Of a stretch of 13,215 nucleotides of DNA, positions 1-6,978 are shown piece after piece. Positions within the stretch are counted from its first letter, which is position 1, and the number at the start of each line of letters is the position of its first letter. Under the pieces are notes generated by a model. The model was not told where the DNA came from. It did not search any database and was given only the letters and a program-made list of their open reading frames with translations. The DNA lies in contig CAJJJM010000023.1 in NCBI GenBank assembly GCA_905187815.1, positions 1 through 13,215 of the forward strand, written 5' to 3'. The DNA is from an uncultured Methanomassiliicoccaceae archaeon (GTDB taxonomy: Archaea; Thermoplasmatota; Thermoplasmata; Methanomassiliicoccales; Methanomethylophilaceae). Both the position numbers and the translations under genes were made by a program.

Positions 1-30
1 CCGGCGTCCGGCGCCCTCCGCGCGCACTTC

Positions 31-36
31 TTATAA
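31..36 (+). promoter_or_regulatory. TATA-box-like promoter of acnA
   Basis: A TTATAA hexamer stands out in otherwise very GC-rich sequence, 42 nt before the acnA start. An archaeal TATA box places transcription start about 25 nt downstream, near position 58-60, just at the AGGAG (59-63) that lies 9 nt before the ATG at 73. The mRNA leader would therefore be about 14 nt and hold little more than the ribosome binding site. Inferred from motif and spacing only. Confidence 0.5.
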
Positions 37-72
37 CATGCGCGTCTAACCTGGAATCAGGAGAACACGCTC

Positions 73-2709
73 ATGACAGAAGTCGGACCGTGCACGAAGA
101 CCCTCTCCACCAAAGAGGGCGACATCACGATATACAGCCTCCGCGAGCTGGAGGCGAAAGGAATCATCAAGGACCTTTCCAAGATCCCCTACTCCGTCAA
201 GATCCTCATCGAGGGCATGCTCAGGCAGCGCGACGGAACCACCATCACAGACGACGACGTCGTCACCGCCGCATCCTGGAACCCCGTCGAGAACACGGAC
301 CAGGACATCCCGTGGATCCCCGCCAGGGTCCTGCTGCAGGACCTCACCGGCGGAGCCGTGATCACGGACCTGGCCAGCATGAGGGCCGCCGTGGCCGCCA
401 TGGGGAAGGACCCGGAGCTCATCAACCCCCTGATGCCCGTGGACCTGGTCATCGACCACTCCGTGAACACAGATTACGCCGGAAGGGACGACGCCCAGGA
501 GCTGAACGAGGAGCTGGACTTCCAGAGGAACAAGGAGAGGTACGCCCTGTTCAAGTGGGCCCAGAAGAGCCTGAAGAACTTCCGCGCCGTGCCCCCGGGC
601 AACGGCATCTGCCACCAGGTCAACCTGGAGTACCTGTCCCCCCTCGTGCACGTCAAGGACGTGGACGGGAGGAAGGTCGCCTACCCCGACTCCTGCTTCG
701 GCACGGACTCCCACACCACCCAGATCGACGGTCTCGGCGTCCTCGGATGGGGTGTCGGGGGCATCGAGGCGGAGGCCGCCATGGTCGGCCAGCCCAGCTA
801 CATGAAGCTGCCCGACGTCGTCGGGTTCAAGCTTACCGGGAAGCTCAGGGAGGGCGTCAACGCCACCGACCTCGTGCTGACCGTGGTCAACATGCTCAGG
901 AAGAAGGGCGTCGTGGGCAAGTTCGTGGAGTACTACGGCGAGGGATACAGGAACCTGGACCTCGCGGACCGCGCCACCCTCGCCAACATGGGTCCCGAGT
1001 ACGGCGCCACCACCGGGTTCTGCCCCGTGGACGAGAAGACCATCGAGTACCTGAGGCTCAGCGGAAGGGACGAGGACCACATCGACACCGTCGAGAGGTA
1101 CTGCAAGGAGCAGACCCTCTGGTACGACCACGACCCCGAGTACACCGACACCCTGGAGCTCGACCTCTCCACCGTGGTCCCCTGCCTCGCCGGGCACAAG
1201 AGGCCCCAGGACCTCATCCCCATGACCTCCATGAAGGAGTCCTTCGCGGACACCCTGAAGGCTCTGGGCGTGGAGGAGCAGAGGCCCGCCGTCGCCGGAC
1301 AGCTCGGGGACGGGTCCCTGGTCATCGCCTCGATAACATCATGCACCAACACCGCCAACCCCTCCGTGATGATCGCCGCCGGACTGGTCGCCAAGAAGGC
1401 CGCCGCCCTGGGCCTGAAGCCGAAGGACTACGTCAAGACCTCCCTGGCCCCGGGATCCAAGGTCGTCACCCAGTACCTGCAGAACTCCGGCCTGCTGGTG
1501 TACCTGGAGAAGCTGGGATTCCAGGTCTGCGGATACGGCTGCATGACATGCATCGGGAACTCCGGACCCCTGTCCGACGAGGTCTCCAACTCAATAAAGG
1601 CCAACGACCTGGTGGTCGCCGCCATCGCATCCTCCAACAGGAACTTCGAGGGCAGGATCCACCCGCTGGTGAAGGCCAACTACCTTGCCTCCCCGCCCCT
1701 CGTTGTCGCGTACGCCATCGCCGGACGCGTGGACATCGACCTGGACAGGGAGCCCCTCGCGGTCACCGACGACGGGAGGGAGGTGTTCCTGAAGGACATC
1801 TGGCCCTCCGACGCCGAGGTCTCCAAGCTCACCGAGGAGTACGTCACCCGCGCCACGTTCCAGTCCAAGTACAGGGACATCTTCAAGGGATCCGCCAGGT
1901 GGGACGCCGTCCCCTGCGAGGACTCCCCTCTGTTCGCCTGGGACGAGGACTCCACCTACATCCGCAACCCGCCGTTCTTCGACGACATCTTCGAGGAGCC
2001 CGAGATCAGGAGCATCAGCCGCGCCAGGTGCCTCGCCAAACTGGGCGACTCCATCACCACCGACCACATATCCCCCGCAGGCGCGTTCTCCAAGGACACC
2101 GACGCCGGAAGGTACCTGATGTCCAAGGGCGTGGAGCCGAAGGACTTCAACTCCTACGGATCCCGCAGGGCCAACCACGAGGTCATGGTCAGGGGAACCT
2201 TCGCCAACGTCAGGCTCAGGAACCTCCTGGTCCCCGGAAGCGAAGGCAGCTGCTCCATCTACTACCCGGACGGCACCGTCGACACGATCTTCGAGACCTC
2301 CAGGAGGTACGACGAGGACATGACGCCGCTGATCATCCTCGCCGGGAAGGAGTACGGCACCGGGTCCAGCAGGGACTGGGCCGCGAAGGGTCCGCTCCTC
2401 CTCGGGGTGAAGGCCGTCATCGCAGAGTCCTTCGAGAGGATCCACAGGTCCAACCTCGTGGGCATGGGAATCGTCCCGCTTCAGTTCCTTCCCGGACAGA
2501 CCGCCGAGACCCTCGGACTGAACGGCACCGAGACCTTCGACATCGACCTCGAGGACCTGGAGCCCAAGTGCACCGTCAGGGTCACCGCCTACAGGGACGG
2601 CCAGAAGCTGGAGTTCGACACCCTCTGCAGGGTCGACGTGCCGGCCGAGGTCGACTACATCGCCAACGGCGGCATCCTGCAGTATGTCCTGCGCAGGATG
2701 GCCCAGTGA
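73..2709 (+). CDS. acnA: aconitate hydratase (aconitase A / IRP1 type)
   Basis: Cytoplasmic [4Fe-4S] enzyme that interconverts citrate and isocitrate through cis-aconitate; in an organism with a partial TCA cycle it would feed 2-oxoglutarate and glutamate synthesis. The 878 residues are close to the usual ~890 of the AcnA/IRP1 family and colinear with it. The three cluster cysteines are present with AcnA spacing: C424 in SCTNT, C490 and C493 in GCMTCIGN. Other family signatures are FGTDSHTT (209-216), GDSITTDHISP (658-668, start of the swivel domain), a YGSRRANHEVM segment and KEYGTGSSRDW (759-769), which carries substrate-binding Ser/Arg. The ATG at 73 has AGGAG 9 nt upstream. It appears monocistronic, with its own TATA-like box and a terminator after the TGA. 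Nothing is truncated. This looks like core metabolism rather than part of the accessory island. Confidence 0.97.
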   Translation: MTEVGPCTKTLSTKEGDITIYSLRELEAKGIIKDLSKIPYSVKILIEGMLRQRDGTTITDDDVVTAASWNPVENTDQDIPWIPARVLLQDLTGGAVITDLASMRAAVAAMGKDPELINPLMPVDLVIDHSVNTDYAGRDDAQELNEELDFQRNKERYALFKWAQKSLKNFRAVPPGNGICHQVNLEYLSPLVHVKDVDGRKVAYPDSCFGTDSHTTQIDGLGVLGWGVGGIEAEAAMVGQPSYMKLPDVVGFKLTGKLREGVNATDLVLTVVNMLRKKGVVGKFVEYYGEGYRNLDLADRATLANMGPEYGATTGFCPVDEKTIEYLRLSGRDEDHIDTVERYCKEQTLWYDHDPEYTDTLELDLSTVVPCLAGHKRPQDLIPMTSMKESFADTLKALGVEEQRPAVAGQLGDGSLVIASITSCTNTANPSVMIAAGLVAKKAAALGLKPKDYVKTSLAPGSKVVTQYLQNSGLLVYLEKLGFQVCGYGCMTCIGNSGPLSDEVSNSIKANDLVVAAIASSNRNFEGRIHPLVKANYLASPPLVVAYAIAGRVDIDLDREPLAVTDDGREVFLKDIWPSDAEVSKLTEEYVTRATFQSKYRDIFKGSARWDAVPCEDSPLFAWDEDSTYIRNPPFFDDIFEEPEIRSISRARCLAKLGDSITTDHISPAGAFSKDTDAGRYLMSKGVEPKDFNSYGSRRANHEVMVRGTFANVRLRNLLVPGSEGSCSIYYPDGTVDTIFETSRRYDEDMTPLIILAGKEYGTGSSRDWAAKGPLLLGVKAVIAESFERIHRSNLVGMGIVPLQFLPGQTAETLGLNGTETFDIDLEDLEPKCTVRVTAYRDGQKLEFDTLCRVDVPAEVDYIANGGILQYVLRRMAQ

Positions 2710-2717
2710 GTCTCCAA

Positions 2718-2757
2718 GGGAGGGGCATAGTCCCTCCCATCAACCTTTTTCCTTTCT
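2718..2757 (+). terminator. hairpin plus T-rich terminator after acnA
   Basis: GGGAGGG (2718-2724) pairs perfectly with CCCTCCC (2732-2738) over a 7-nt loop, beginning 8 nt after the acnA stop codon. It is followed by TTTTT (2746-2750) and another pyrimidine-rich run. Either the hairpin or the oligo-T tract, the usual archaeal signal, would end the acnA transcript before the Fic promoter. Confidence 0.65.
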
Positions 2758-2790
2758 AGGATTCTTATATCCTTTTCAGATTATTATCGC

Positions 2791-2811
2791 TGTTAATTGT
2801 TGTAATTAACA
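2791..2811. promoter_or_regulatory. perfect dyad upstream of the Fic gene (possible operator)
   Basis: TGTTAATT (2791-2798) and AATTAACA (2804-2811) form a perfect 8-bp inverted repeat around the 5-nt spacer GTTGT. It ends 17 nt before the TATA box of the Fic gene, so a bound protein could activate or block the transcription factors. The region is AT-rich, which raises the chance of such a repeat, but 16 matched positions with a short spacer is notable. The Fic protein's own C-terminal winged helix is one candidate ligand (inference). Confidence 0.45.
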
Positions 2812-2828
2812 AAACTAATCTAATAATA

Positions 2829-2836
2829 TTTAAATA
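2829..2836 (+). promoter_or_regulatory. TATA box of the Fic gene (leaderless)
   Basis: TTTAAATA, centred 28 nt before the ATG at 2861, matches the archaeal TATA consensus. There is no Shine-Dalgarno sequence before that ATG, so the transcript probably starts at or within a few nt of the initiation codon. Confidence 0.6.
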
Positions 2837-2860
2837 GTATCAAAGCAAGAATTCCCCATT

Positions 2861-4036
2861 ATGCCATCTGATTGTGACAATAAAATGGACTATTCCCGTT
2901 ACAAGGTGGATGGGTACCCTGTGAGACACAGAGAGAAGAACCCTTTCTCCCCGCAGTTCACGCTGGACATGAACATCCGCAGGATGATGATCGAGATACG
3001 AAAGATGGACTCTAGACTGGGAGAGTTCATGCTCTCCGAGAAGGACTATCTGACCTTGGCCAACGAGGCCTATGCGTCCAACATCCACTGGTCCACTAAG
3101 ATCGAAGGGAACCGCATGACAATGGAGGAGGTCAGGGAGCTGACCCGGAAGTACACCTCAGGAGAGACCCGCGAATCTCCCGTGGGACCGGTCCAGGAGG
3201 TCCTCAACCATTTGGGTTCGATGTTCTCCGACAGTCTGTTCAGGATGCCATGGAGCATGGAGACGGTGAAACGGGTGCACTATCTCCTGATGAAAGGGGT
3301 CGGACAGACGGAACCCGGAAGGATCAGGGATGTGGACGTCTCGGTCACAGATCCCAACGGATTCGAATACTTCATCGCATGTCCTCATGGCAATGTGGAG
3401 ACAGAACTCGAGAGACTGGTGGATTGGATGAACAACTCCCCTCTGGACGAGTTCGCCACAGCCACAGCGTTCTTCCACGAGTTCGAGAGCATCCATCCCT
3501 TCGAGGACGGCAACGGACGCACCGGACGCGTGCTGTTCCAGGCAATCCTCAGGGAGTTGGGCCTGAGGAACTGCGGCCTCTGCAAATTCGAGGAGAAGCT
3601 TCTGTCCGACACTGGCACGTACTACGACCTGCTGGCCTACACGGACAGGACCGCCAACTACACGCCCCTGATACGCTATGTCGTGGAATCACTGCATGGG
3701 GCCTACAAAGAGGCAGTTGATACGTTCTCCGAGAAGGACCGTCTTCATGACATGGAGGAGAACACCCGCAAACTCGCGATGATGGCGAAGGAGAATAGTA
3801 GCTTCAGTTTCCAGGATGCCTGCGGATGGATCCCCCTGGGCGAAGCCTCCGTCAGGAGCAAACTGGACACGCTGGTGGATCTGGGCATCCTAGGGAAGGA
3901 GGGGAGGACACGTGGCATGAGGTACGTGTTCCTGGATCCCTTCAGGGACCTCAGAAGGGAGGTAGGGGAGACTCCGGATAACGTCGGAAGGGACCTGGGA
4001 CATATAAGAGATGAATCCGATGTCCTCCCGAGGTGA
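2861..4036 (+). CDS. Fic-domain protein (probable AMP-transferase) with C-terminal winged helix
   Basis: Fic enzymes transfer AMP, or another nucleotide part, from a nucleotide to a hydroxyl side chain of a target protein. This 391-residue protein has the full catalytic motif HPFEDGNGRTGR at 212-223, with the catalytic His212, the Mg-binding Asp216 and the phosphate-binding Asn218/Arg220/Arg223. SxxxEGN (S78 to N84) matches the autoinhibitory helix motif of class II Fic proteins, where the Glu (E82) blocks ATP binding until it is displaced. Residues about 310-370 look like a winged helix with a beta wing, the common Fic plus wHTH layout, so it may also bind DNA. The start at 2861 fits a leaderless transcript; Met9 is an alternative start. 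Its stop codon overlaps the ribosome binding site of the zinc-ribbon gene, so the two genes are likely co-transcribed. The target is unknown; such proteins act as toxins or regulators in accessory regions. Confidence 0.93.
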   Translation: MPSDCDNKMDYSRYKVDGYPVRHREKNPFSPQFTLDMNIRRMMIEIRKMDSRLGEFMLSEKDYLTLANEAYASNIHWSTKIEGNRMTMEEVRELTRKYTSGETRESPVGPVQEVLNHLGSMFSDSLFRMPWSMETVKRVHYLLMKGVGQTEPGRIRDVDVSVTDPNGFEYFIACPHGNVETELERLVDWMNNSPLDEFATATAFFHEFESIHPFEDGNGRTGRVLFQAILRELGLRNCGLCKFEEKLLSDTGTYYDLLAYTDRTANYTPLIRYVVESLHGAYKEAVDTFSEKDRLHDMEENTRKLAMMAKENSSFSFQDACGWIPLGEASVRSKLDTLVDLGILGKEGRTRGMRYVFLDPFRDLRREVGETPDNVGRDLGHIRDESDVLPR

Positions 4037-4041
4037 CGATG

Positions 4042-4137
4042 ATGTTCTGCGGAATCTGTGGGAAGAAGAACCCCGATGGCAGTGTGAGATGCTGCGCATG
4101 CGGGAACCTAATCGGCGACAATACGGAAGACGAGTGA
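4042..4137 (+). CDS. micro zinc-ribbon protein (31 aa)
   Basis: A very short reading frame with two CxxC knuckles: MFCGICG at the N-terminus and CCACG (Cys17, Cys20) ten residues later, followed by an acidic tail ending in NTEDE. This is the classic layout of a small zinc ribbon in which four cysteines hold one zinc. GAGGTGA (4030-4036) is a strong ribosome binding site that contains the Fic stop codon and lies 5 nt before the ATG at 4042; the adjacent ATG at 4039 is too close to it. Zinc-ribbon micro-proteins are common in Thermoplasmata-related archaea, usually of unknown function. Coupling to the Fic gene suggests a partner or regulator role (inference). The same frame stays open for 16 codons past the TGA, so it could also be the truncated head of a longer protein. 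Confidence 0.7.
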   Translation: MFCGICGKKNPDGSVRCCACGNLIGDNTEDE

Positions 4138-4279
4138 GTCGACAGTGGATGCGTCTGGATTCCCGTCCCCGTATGCGAAAACTCCTGATGTCTGTGGAAC
4201 CTGCTTTGGGTCGGTTCCCGAGATGGCCGTCCAACGACACTGCTGGATTCATGTCGCAAATGGAATTCCTTTGGTTCCA

Positions 4280-5563
4280 TCAGTTCCTCAGGGAGGTGAT
4301 CGGGATCACATACACCCCGTCCGGACGCCTGTATGCGCTCGTCTCCTTTCCGCAAATCACGCCGAGGACCGACGGCGCCCGCTTGATCCCCTTCTTCTCG
4401 AGGTAGTCGCAGACAGATAGCAGATTGTCGGCGGCCGCATCGATCTGGTTCGCAGCGAGCTTCACCTCGAACGCGCCCCATCTGCCGGACGGCATCTCGA
4501 CCACCGCGTCGATCTCTCTGCCATCGCCGTCACGGTAATGGGACAGAGTCCCTCCGTCAGCCTGCGCGTATATCTGGAGGTCCCTCTCGCACAGGGCCTC
4601 GAAAAGGAATCCGAACGTGTTCAGGTCCTCCATCAGCATACTGGAGTCCAGACCCATGGCGGCGACGGCGATCGCAGGATCCGTCAGATGTCTCTTCGGC
4701 TTCTTCCCCACCCTCACGGATGACCTGAGATTCGGGTTGAACGCCGGCTGGTCCTCGATCATGAACACCCTGTCAAGGGCATCCCAGTATGTGGAGACCG
4801 TCTTCGGGTCCGGCTCCTCGTCATCGTACTTCCTCATATCATCAATGAGCGTCCTCGCAGATGCGACGGTCGACTCGTTGCGCGACAGGGAGCGGATGAG
4901 GACCCTCATACGATCCTCCGACAGATTGCGACCGTCCAACGATGTGGCATCCTTTACTATGCGTTCCATGTAGCTCTTTATGACTATCTGAGCATCATCG
5001 GAAGCGAATCCGATGTGCTGAGGCCACCCTCCCCTCACGATCAGATCCGCCAGTCTCATGAGCTCCATCCTCTCGTTTGAGAAGCTGTTCTGGAAACCGC
5101 CGTCGAACAGGGAACGGAGAGACACTCTCCCATCGGAGTCCCCGGATTCGAACAAGGACATCGTTCTCATCCTTATGTCTCCAATACGTCCGGCGCCACT
5201 GTGCATTATCCCTTTCCTGCATGGCGTGGATGACCCCGTCAGGATGAACCTCCCGCAGTCCGGAGTCTGATCGACCTCGTTACGAACCGCGTCCCATATT
5301 CCCGGAACATCCTGCCATTCGTCTATGAGATGCGGGATCTCCCCGGAAAGCGTCACGGTGACCTCCATCTCCGCCAGTCTGCGGTTCTGGAAGTTGTTCG
5401 AGGGGTCGCCCACCATATACGCACTGTTGCTGTGACTTCTGGAGGCCCAGGTCTTGCCGCAGAACTTCGGTCCCTCGACACACACCGCACCGAACAGCCT
5501 GAGATGGTGCTCGATCTGCTCGTCCACCAACCTGGGCCTGTATCCTTCAGGCATCAGAGTCAT
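4280..5563 (-). CDS. AAA-family ATPase with DUF4143 (nuclease-like) C-terminal domain
   Basis: The protein has 427 residues. The N-terminal P-loop domain has a Walker A variant GPKFCGKTW (31-39), Walker B LIDEWQ (79-84) and a sensor-like LTGSS (108-112), all typical of the AAA_14/DUF4143 family. The C-terminal half carries REIDAVVE (349-356) and FEVK (365-368), matching the D...ExK core of PD-(D/E)xK nuclease folds, as described for DUF4143. The family is widespread in archaea and anaerobes, often in several copies and beside mobile DNA, and its cellular role is not established. The gene converges on the Fic/zinc-ribbon pair with 142 nt between them, in which I see no further gene. The ATG at 5563 lacks a ribosome binding site but lies 26 nt from a TATA-like box, so it is probably leaderless; Met4 is an alternative start. 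All key motifs are intact. Confidence 0.9.
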   Translation of the reverse strand: MTLMPEGYRPRLVDEQIEHHLRLFGAVCVEGPKFCGKTWASRSHSNSAYMVGDPSNNFQNRRLAEMEVTVTLSGEIPHLIDEWQDVPGIWDAVRNEVDQTPDCGRFILTGSSTPCRKGIMHSGAGRIGDIRMRTMSLFESGDSDGRVSLRSLFDGGFQNSFSNERMELMRLADLIVRGGWPQHIGFASDDAQIVIKSYMERIVKDATSLDGRNLSEDRMRVLIRSLSRNESTVASARTLIDDMRKYDDEEPDPKTVSTYWDALDRVFMIEDQPAFNPNLRSSVRVGKKPKRHLTDPAIAVAAMGLDSSMLMEDLNTFGFLFEALCERDLQIYAQADGGTLSHYRDGDGREIDAVVEMPSGRWGAFEVKLAANQIDAAADNLLSVCDYLEKKGIKRAPSVLGVICGKETSAYRRPDGVYVIPITSLRN

Positions 5564-5585
5564 ATTGATGGACAGGCCATCTGGC

Positions 5586-5593
5586 TATTTAGA
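5586..5593 (-). promoter_or_regulatory. TATA-like box of the ATPase gene
   Basis: Read on the minus strand this is TCTAAATA, centred about 26 nt before the start codon, the spacing expected for a leaderless archaeal transcript. A second candidate, GATAAATA at 5601-5608, would give a leader of about 15 nt. Confidence 0.5.
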
Positions 5594-5609
5594 AATTCCC
5601 TATTTATCG

Positions 5610-5678
5610 GAAATAATATTCCTTGTATTTCTGAAAATTTTTTCCCTGTTTTTCTGAAATAATCTTCCATAATTTTCA
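5610..5678. repeat. three imperfect 23-bp tandem repeats upstream of the ATPase
   Basis: GAAATAATATTCC (5610), GAAAATTTTTTCC (5633) and GAAATAATCTTCC (5656) begin units spaced exactly 23 bp apart. Each unit continues to a TTTCT or TTTCA end, and the consensus is roughly GAAA-T-N-TTCC-N-TTTTC. A shortened relative, GAAATTCCC, lies at 5592-5600 within the promoter. Each unit core has GAA/TTC dyad character. Units set two helical turns apart just upstream of a promoter suggest cooperative protein binding. No open reading frame explains them. Confidence 0.6.
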
Positions 5679-5759
5679 GTTACTCCACAGAATAACCTGG
5701 TTTGTATCTGTATAGACATGGTCGACGATGCGCGGATCGTACGAACCCGTCTGTCAAAG

Positions 5760-5769
5760 TATTTATTTA
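5760..5769 (+). promoter_or_regulatory. TATA-like promoter of tRNA-Pro
   Basis: TATTTATTTA lies in an AT-rich patch ending 23 nt before the first base of the tRNA. This places transcription start at, or a few nt before, the mature 5' end, as expected for an archaeal tRNA gene. Confidence 0.55.
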
Positions 5770-5792
5770 GGAATCCGTTGGGGGTTCTCTGT

Positions 5793-5865
5793 GGGCCCGT
5801 GGGGTAGCTTGGTATCCTTGTGGCTTCGGGAGCCATTGACTCCGGTTCAAATCCGGGCGGGCCCA
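5793..5865 (+). tRNA. tRNA-Pro (anticodon CGG)
   Basis: The 73-nt cloverleaf was built by hand. The acceptor GGGCCCG pairs perfectly with CGGGCCC, followed by discriminator A. The D arm has GG at 18-19. The anticodon stem GTGGC/GCCAT encloses the loop TTCGGGA, in which U33 precedes the anticodon CGG, reading proline codon CCG. The variable region has four bases. The T arm TCCGG/CCGGG encloses TTCAAAT. The 3' CCA is not encoded (the DNA reads ACTC), as in many archaea. The D stem has only three good pairs, one of them a G-U, common for archaeal tRNA-Pro. No intron is seen. Its 3' end is the likely attachment site for the recombinase encoded 150 nt downstream. Confidence 0.95.
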
Positions 5866-5886
5866 CTCATGACCTAAGCCAGTATG

Positions 5887-5891
5887 TTTTT
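5887..5891 (+). terminator. oligo-T terminator after tRNA-Pro
   Basis: A run of five T residues, 22 nt after the tRNA, is the first such run downstream and is the usual archaeal termination signal for short RNA genes. Confidence 0.4.
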
Positions 5892-5923
5892 AGGGTATCC
5901 TTATTCGCTGTTCATTCCGATGC

Positions 5924-5944
5924 TTCGAATCCTGTCGGGCCCAC
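5924..5944 (+). other. second tRNA-Pro-like 3' end (att-site-like repeat)
   Basis: This 21-nt stretch matches 18 of 21 bases of the 3' end of the intact tRNA-Pro (5846-5866), from the T loop through the discriminator base. Its differences are those of a functional tRNA end: TTCGAAT is the canonical T loop, CCTGT would be the 3' side of a T stem, and CGGGCCCA is identical to the tRNA-Pro acceptor end. It therefore resembles the end of a different tRNA-Pro isoacceptor. No 5' part of a tRNA precedes it, only a GGTATCCTT match (5894-5902) to the D loop, possibly chance. A perfect palindrome (CCACAC-G-GTGTGG, 5941-5953) overlaps its end. Lying between tRNA-Pro and the recombinase gene, it is best read as an attachment-site copy or integration scar. 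Confidence 0.6.
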
Positions 5945-6015
5945 ACGGTGTGGTCCAACCGATTCCAGCTGACCCACTCCGAGTGGTTCCGTTTCCCGAC
6001 GGATGTGCATTGTGA

Positions 6016-6978
6016 TTACGTCTTTGTACAGACTTTCTGGTCGTTCTTCATCTGGAATATGCGGTCGAGGACGTTGCGCTCCTGGTAGTCCGCGTAGAAC
6101 TTCTGGGTGGTCTCGATCGTCGCATGACCCATCGATTTCGAGACGAGCTCTATCGGATAGCCTGCGTCGAGCATCCTCTGCCCGTAGGCGCGGCGCCCGT
6201 CCCTGAGCTCGAACCTCACGCCGAGGATCCCCTCCACCCTCTCCTTGAGACGGCCAAAGGACTGCTGGCGCAGGAACTCCCTGCCGCTCCTGAGCGGCGG
6301 GAACATGGCGTCCGATTCGATGCCGAGGGCCCTGAGCCTCTCCGCCCTGACCGTCAGGTATCTCTCAAGGATGTCCTCCACGCCGTCCATGACGGGGACG
6401 GAGCGCCTGCGGCCCCACGTCCCCTCGCCCTTGACGTGCTGCACGAATATGGTGGACTTGTCGCCCATAAGGTGGACATCACTGGCGTACAACTGCCTCG
6501 ACTCCTGCGGTCTCAATCCTGCGGCGCATCCGAGGATGATCGCCACACACCCCTCCAGGACCTGCCAGCTGTCGGTCTCCCTCGCCAGGGAGTACACTCT
6601 CTCGATAACGTCGTCCGACAGCGGCTCCAGCTTCCCGTTGTACGCGTGCGGCTTCCTGTTGCCGTACTGTACATCGTAGATCTCCTTGGCGTCGTTCCCC
6701 TTCCACCGGAGGAACATGCCGATGATCGACAGGTCCTTGGCAATTGTGGTATCCTTGACGCCCATCGAGCGCCTGAAGGTGACATACGTGTGGAGGTCGT
6801 CGGCCGTCAGCTTCGACGGTGAGTTGCTCTTGATCCTGCCCTCCATCTGCAGGGCGTGGAGCACCCTGGCGTAGTAGCGGAGCTTCCTCGACTTCTCGTC
6901 CATCGTGGATTTCGCGTAGTTGGGTGAAATGGCCTCGAGGTATGCGTTGGCGTCGGTGAGGAACTGGTTCTTCGTCAT
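6016..6978 (-). CDS. tyrosine recombinase / integrase
   Basis: This 320-residue site-specific recombinase has an N-terminal SAM-like DNA-binding domain (about 5-105) and a C-terminal catalytic domain. Visible active-site residues are R156 (GLRPQES), K183 (HVKGEG), R262 within RDGRR, H285 (SMGHAT) and nucleophile Y295 (QKFYADY). The first position of the HxxR box is Arg (R259) instead of His, a substitution that archaeal integrases can tolerate. The ATG at 6978 overlaps the stop of the upstream small gene as ATGA and has GGGAGG 5 nt before it. The gene is convergent with tRNA-Pro, 150 nt away, with an att-like repeat between, which fits an integrase that inserts its element into the tRNA 3' end. 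It appears intact. A chromosomal XerA role is less likely given the context. Confidence 0.92.
   Translation of the reverse strand: MTKNQFLTDANAYLEAISPNYAKSTMDEKSRKLRYYARVLHALQMEGRIKSNSPSKLTADDLHTYVTFRRSMGVKDTTIAKDLSIIGMFLRWKGNDAKEIYDVQYGNRKPHAYNGKLEPLSDDVIERVYSLARETDSWQVLEGCVAIILGCAAGLRPQESRQLYASDVHLMGDKSTIFVQHVKGEGTWGRRRSVPVMDGVEDILERYLTVRAERLRALGIESDAMFPPLRSGREFLRQQSFGRLKERVEGILGVRFELRDGRRAYGQRMLDAGYPIELVSKSMGHATIETTQKFYADYQERNVLDRIFQMKNDQKVCTKT

Noticed and set aside
90..2759. 889-codon frame overlapping the aconitase on the same strand
   Set aside because: It is a low-complexity Arg/Gly/His/Pro-rich shadow of the aconitase in another frame, caused by high GC content, with no domain signature.
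4138..4279. Possible continuation of the zinc-ribbon gene after a frameshift (a CGTC motif occurs in another frame near 4190-4200)
   Set aside because: Only one CxxC-like match and no further conserved sequence. The 31-residue frame is complete by itself, so I see no gene in this gap.
4260..4280. ATGGAA/TTCCAT inverted repeat at the ATPase stop codon, as a terminator
   Set aside because: Six base pairs with a 9-nt loop, overlapping the coding end and without a T-tract.
5600..5866. Minus-strand 88-residue frame over the tRNA and its upstream region
   Set aside because: The predicted N-terminus is simply the reverse complement of the tRNA T arm and acceptor (GPPGFEPES-type sequence), a well-known artefact of tRNA genes.
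5894..5902. GGTATCCTT match to the tRNA-Pro D loop, suggesting a whole decayed tRNA up to 5944
   Set aside because: The spacing to the 3' end differs by 5 nt from the tRNA and the anticodon region does not align, so only the 3' end repeat is claimed.
5988..6003. Short hairpin TCCGT/ACGGA after the integrase stop, as a terminator
   Set aside because: Only five base pairs and no T-run follows on the minus strand, so it is not distinguishable from chance.
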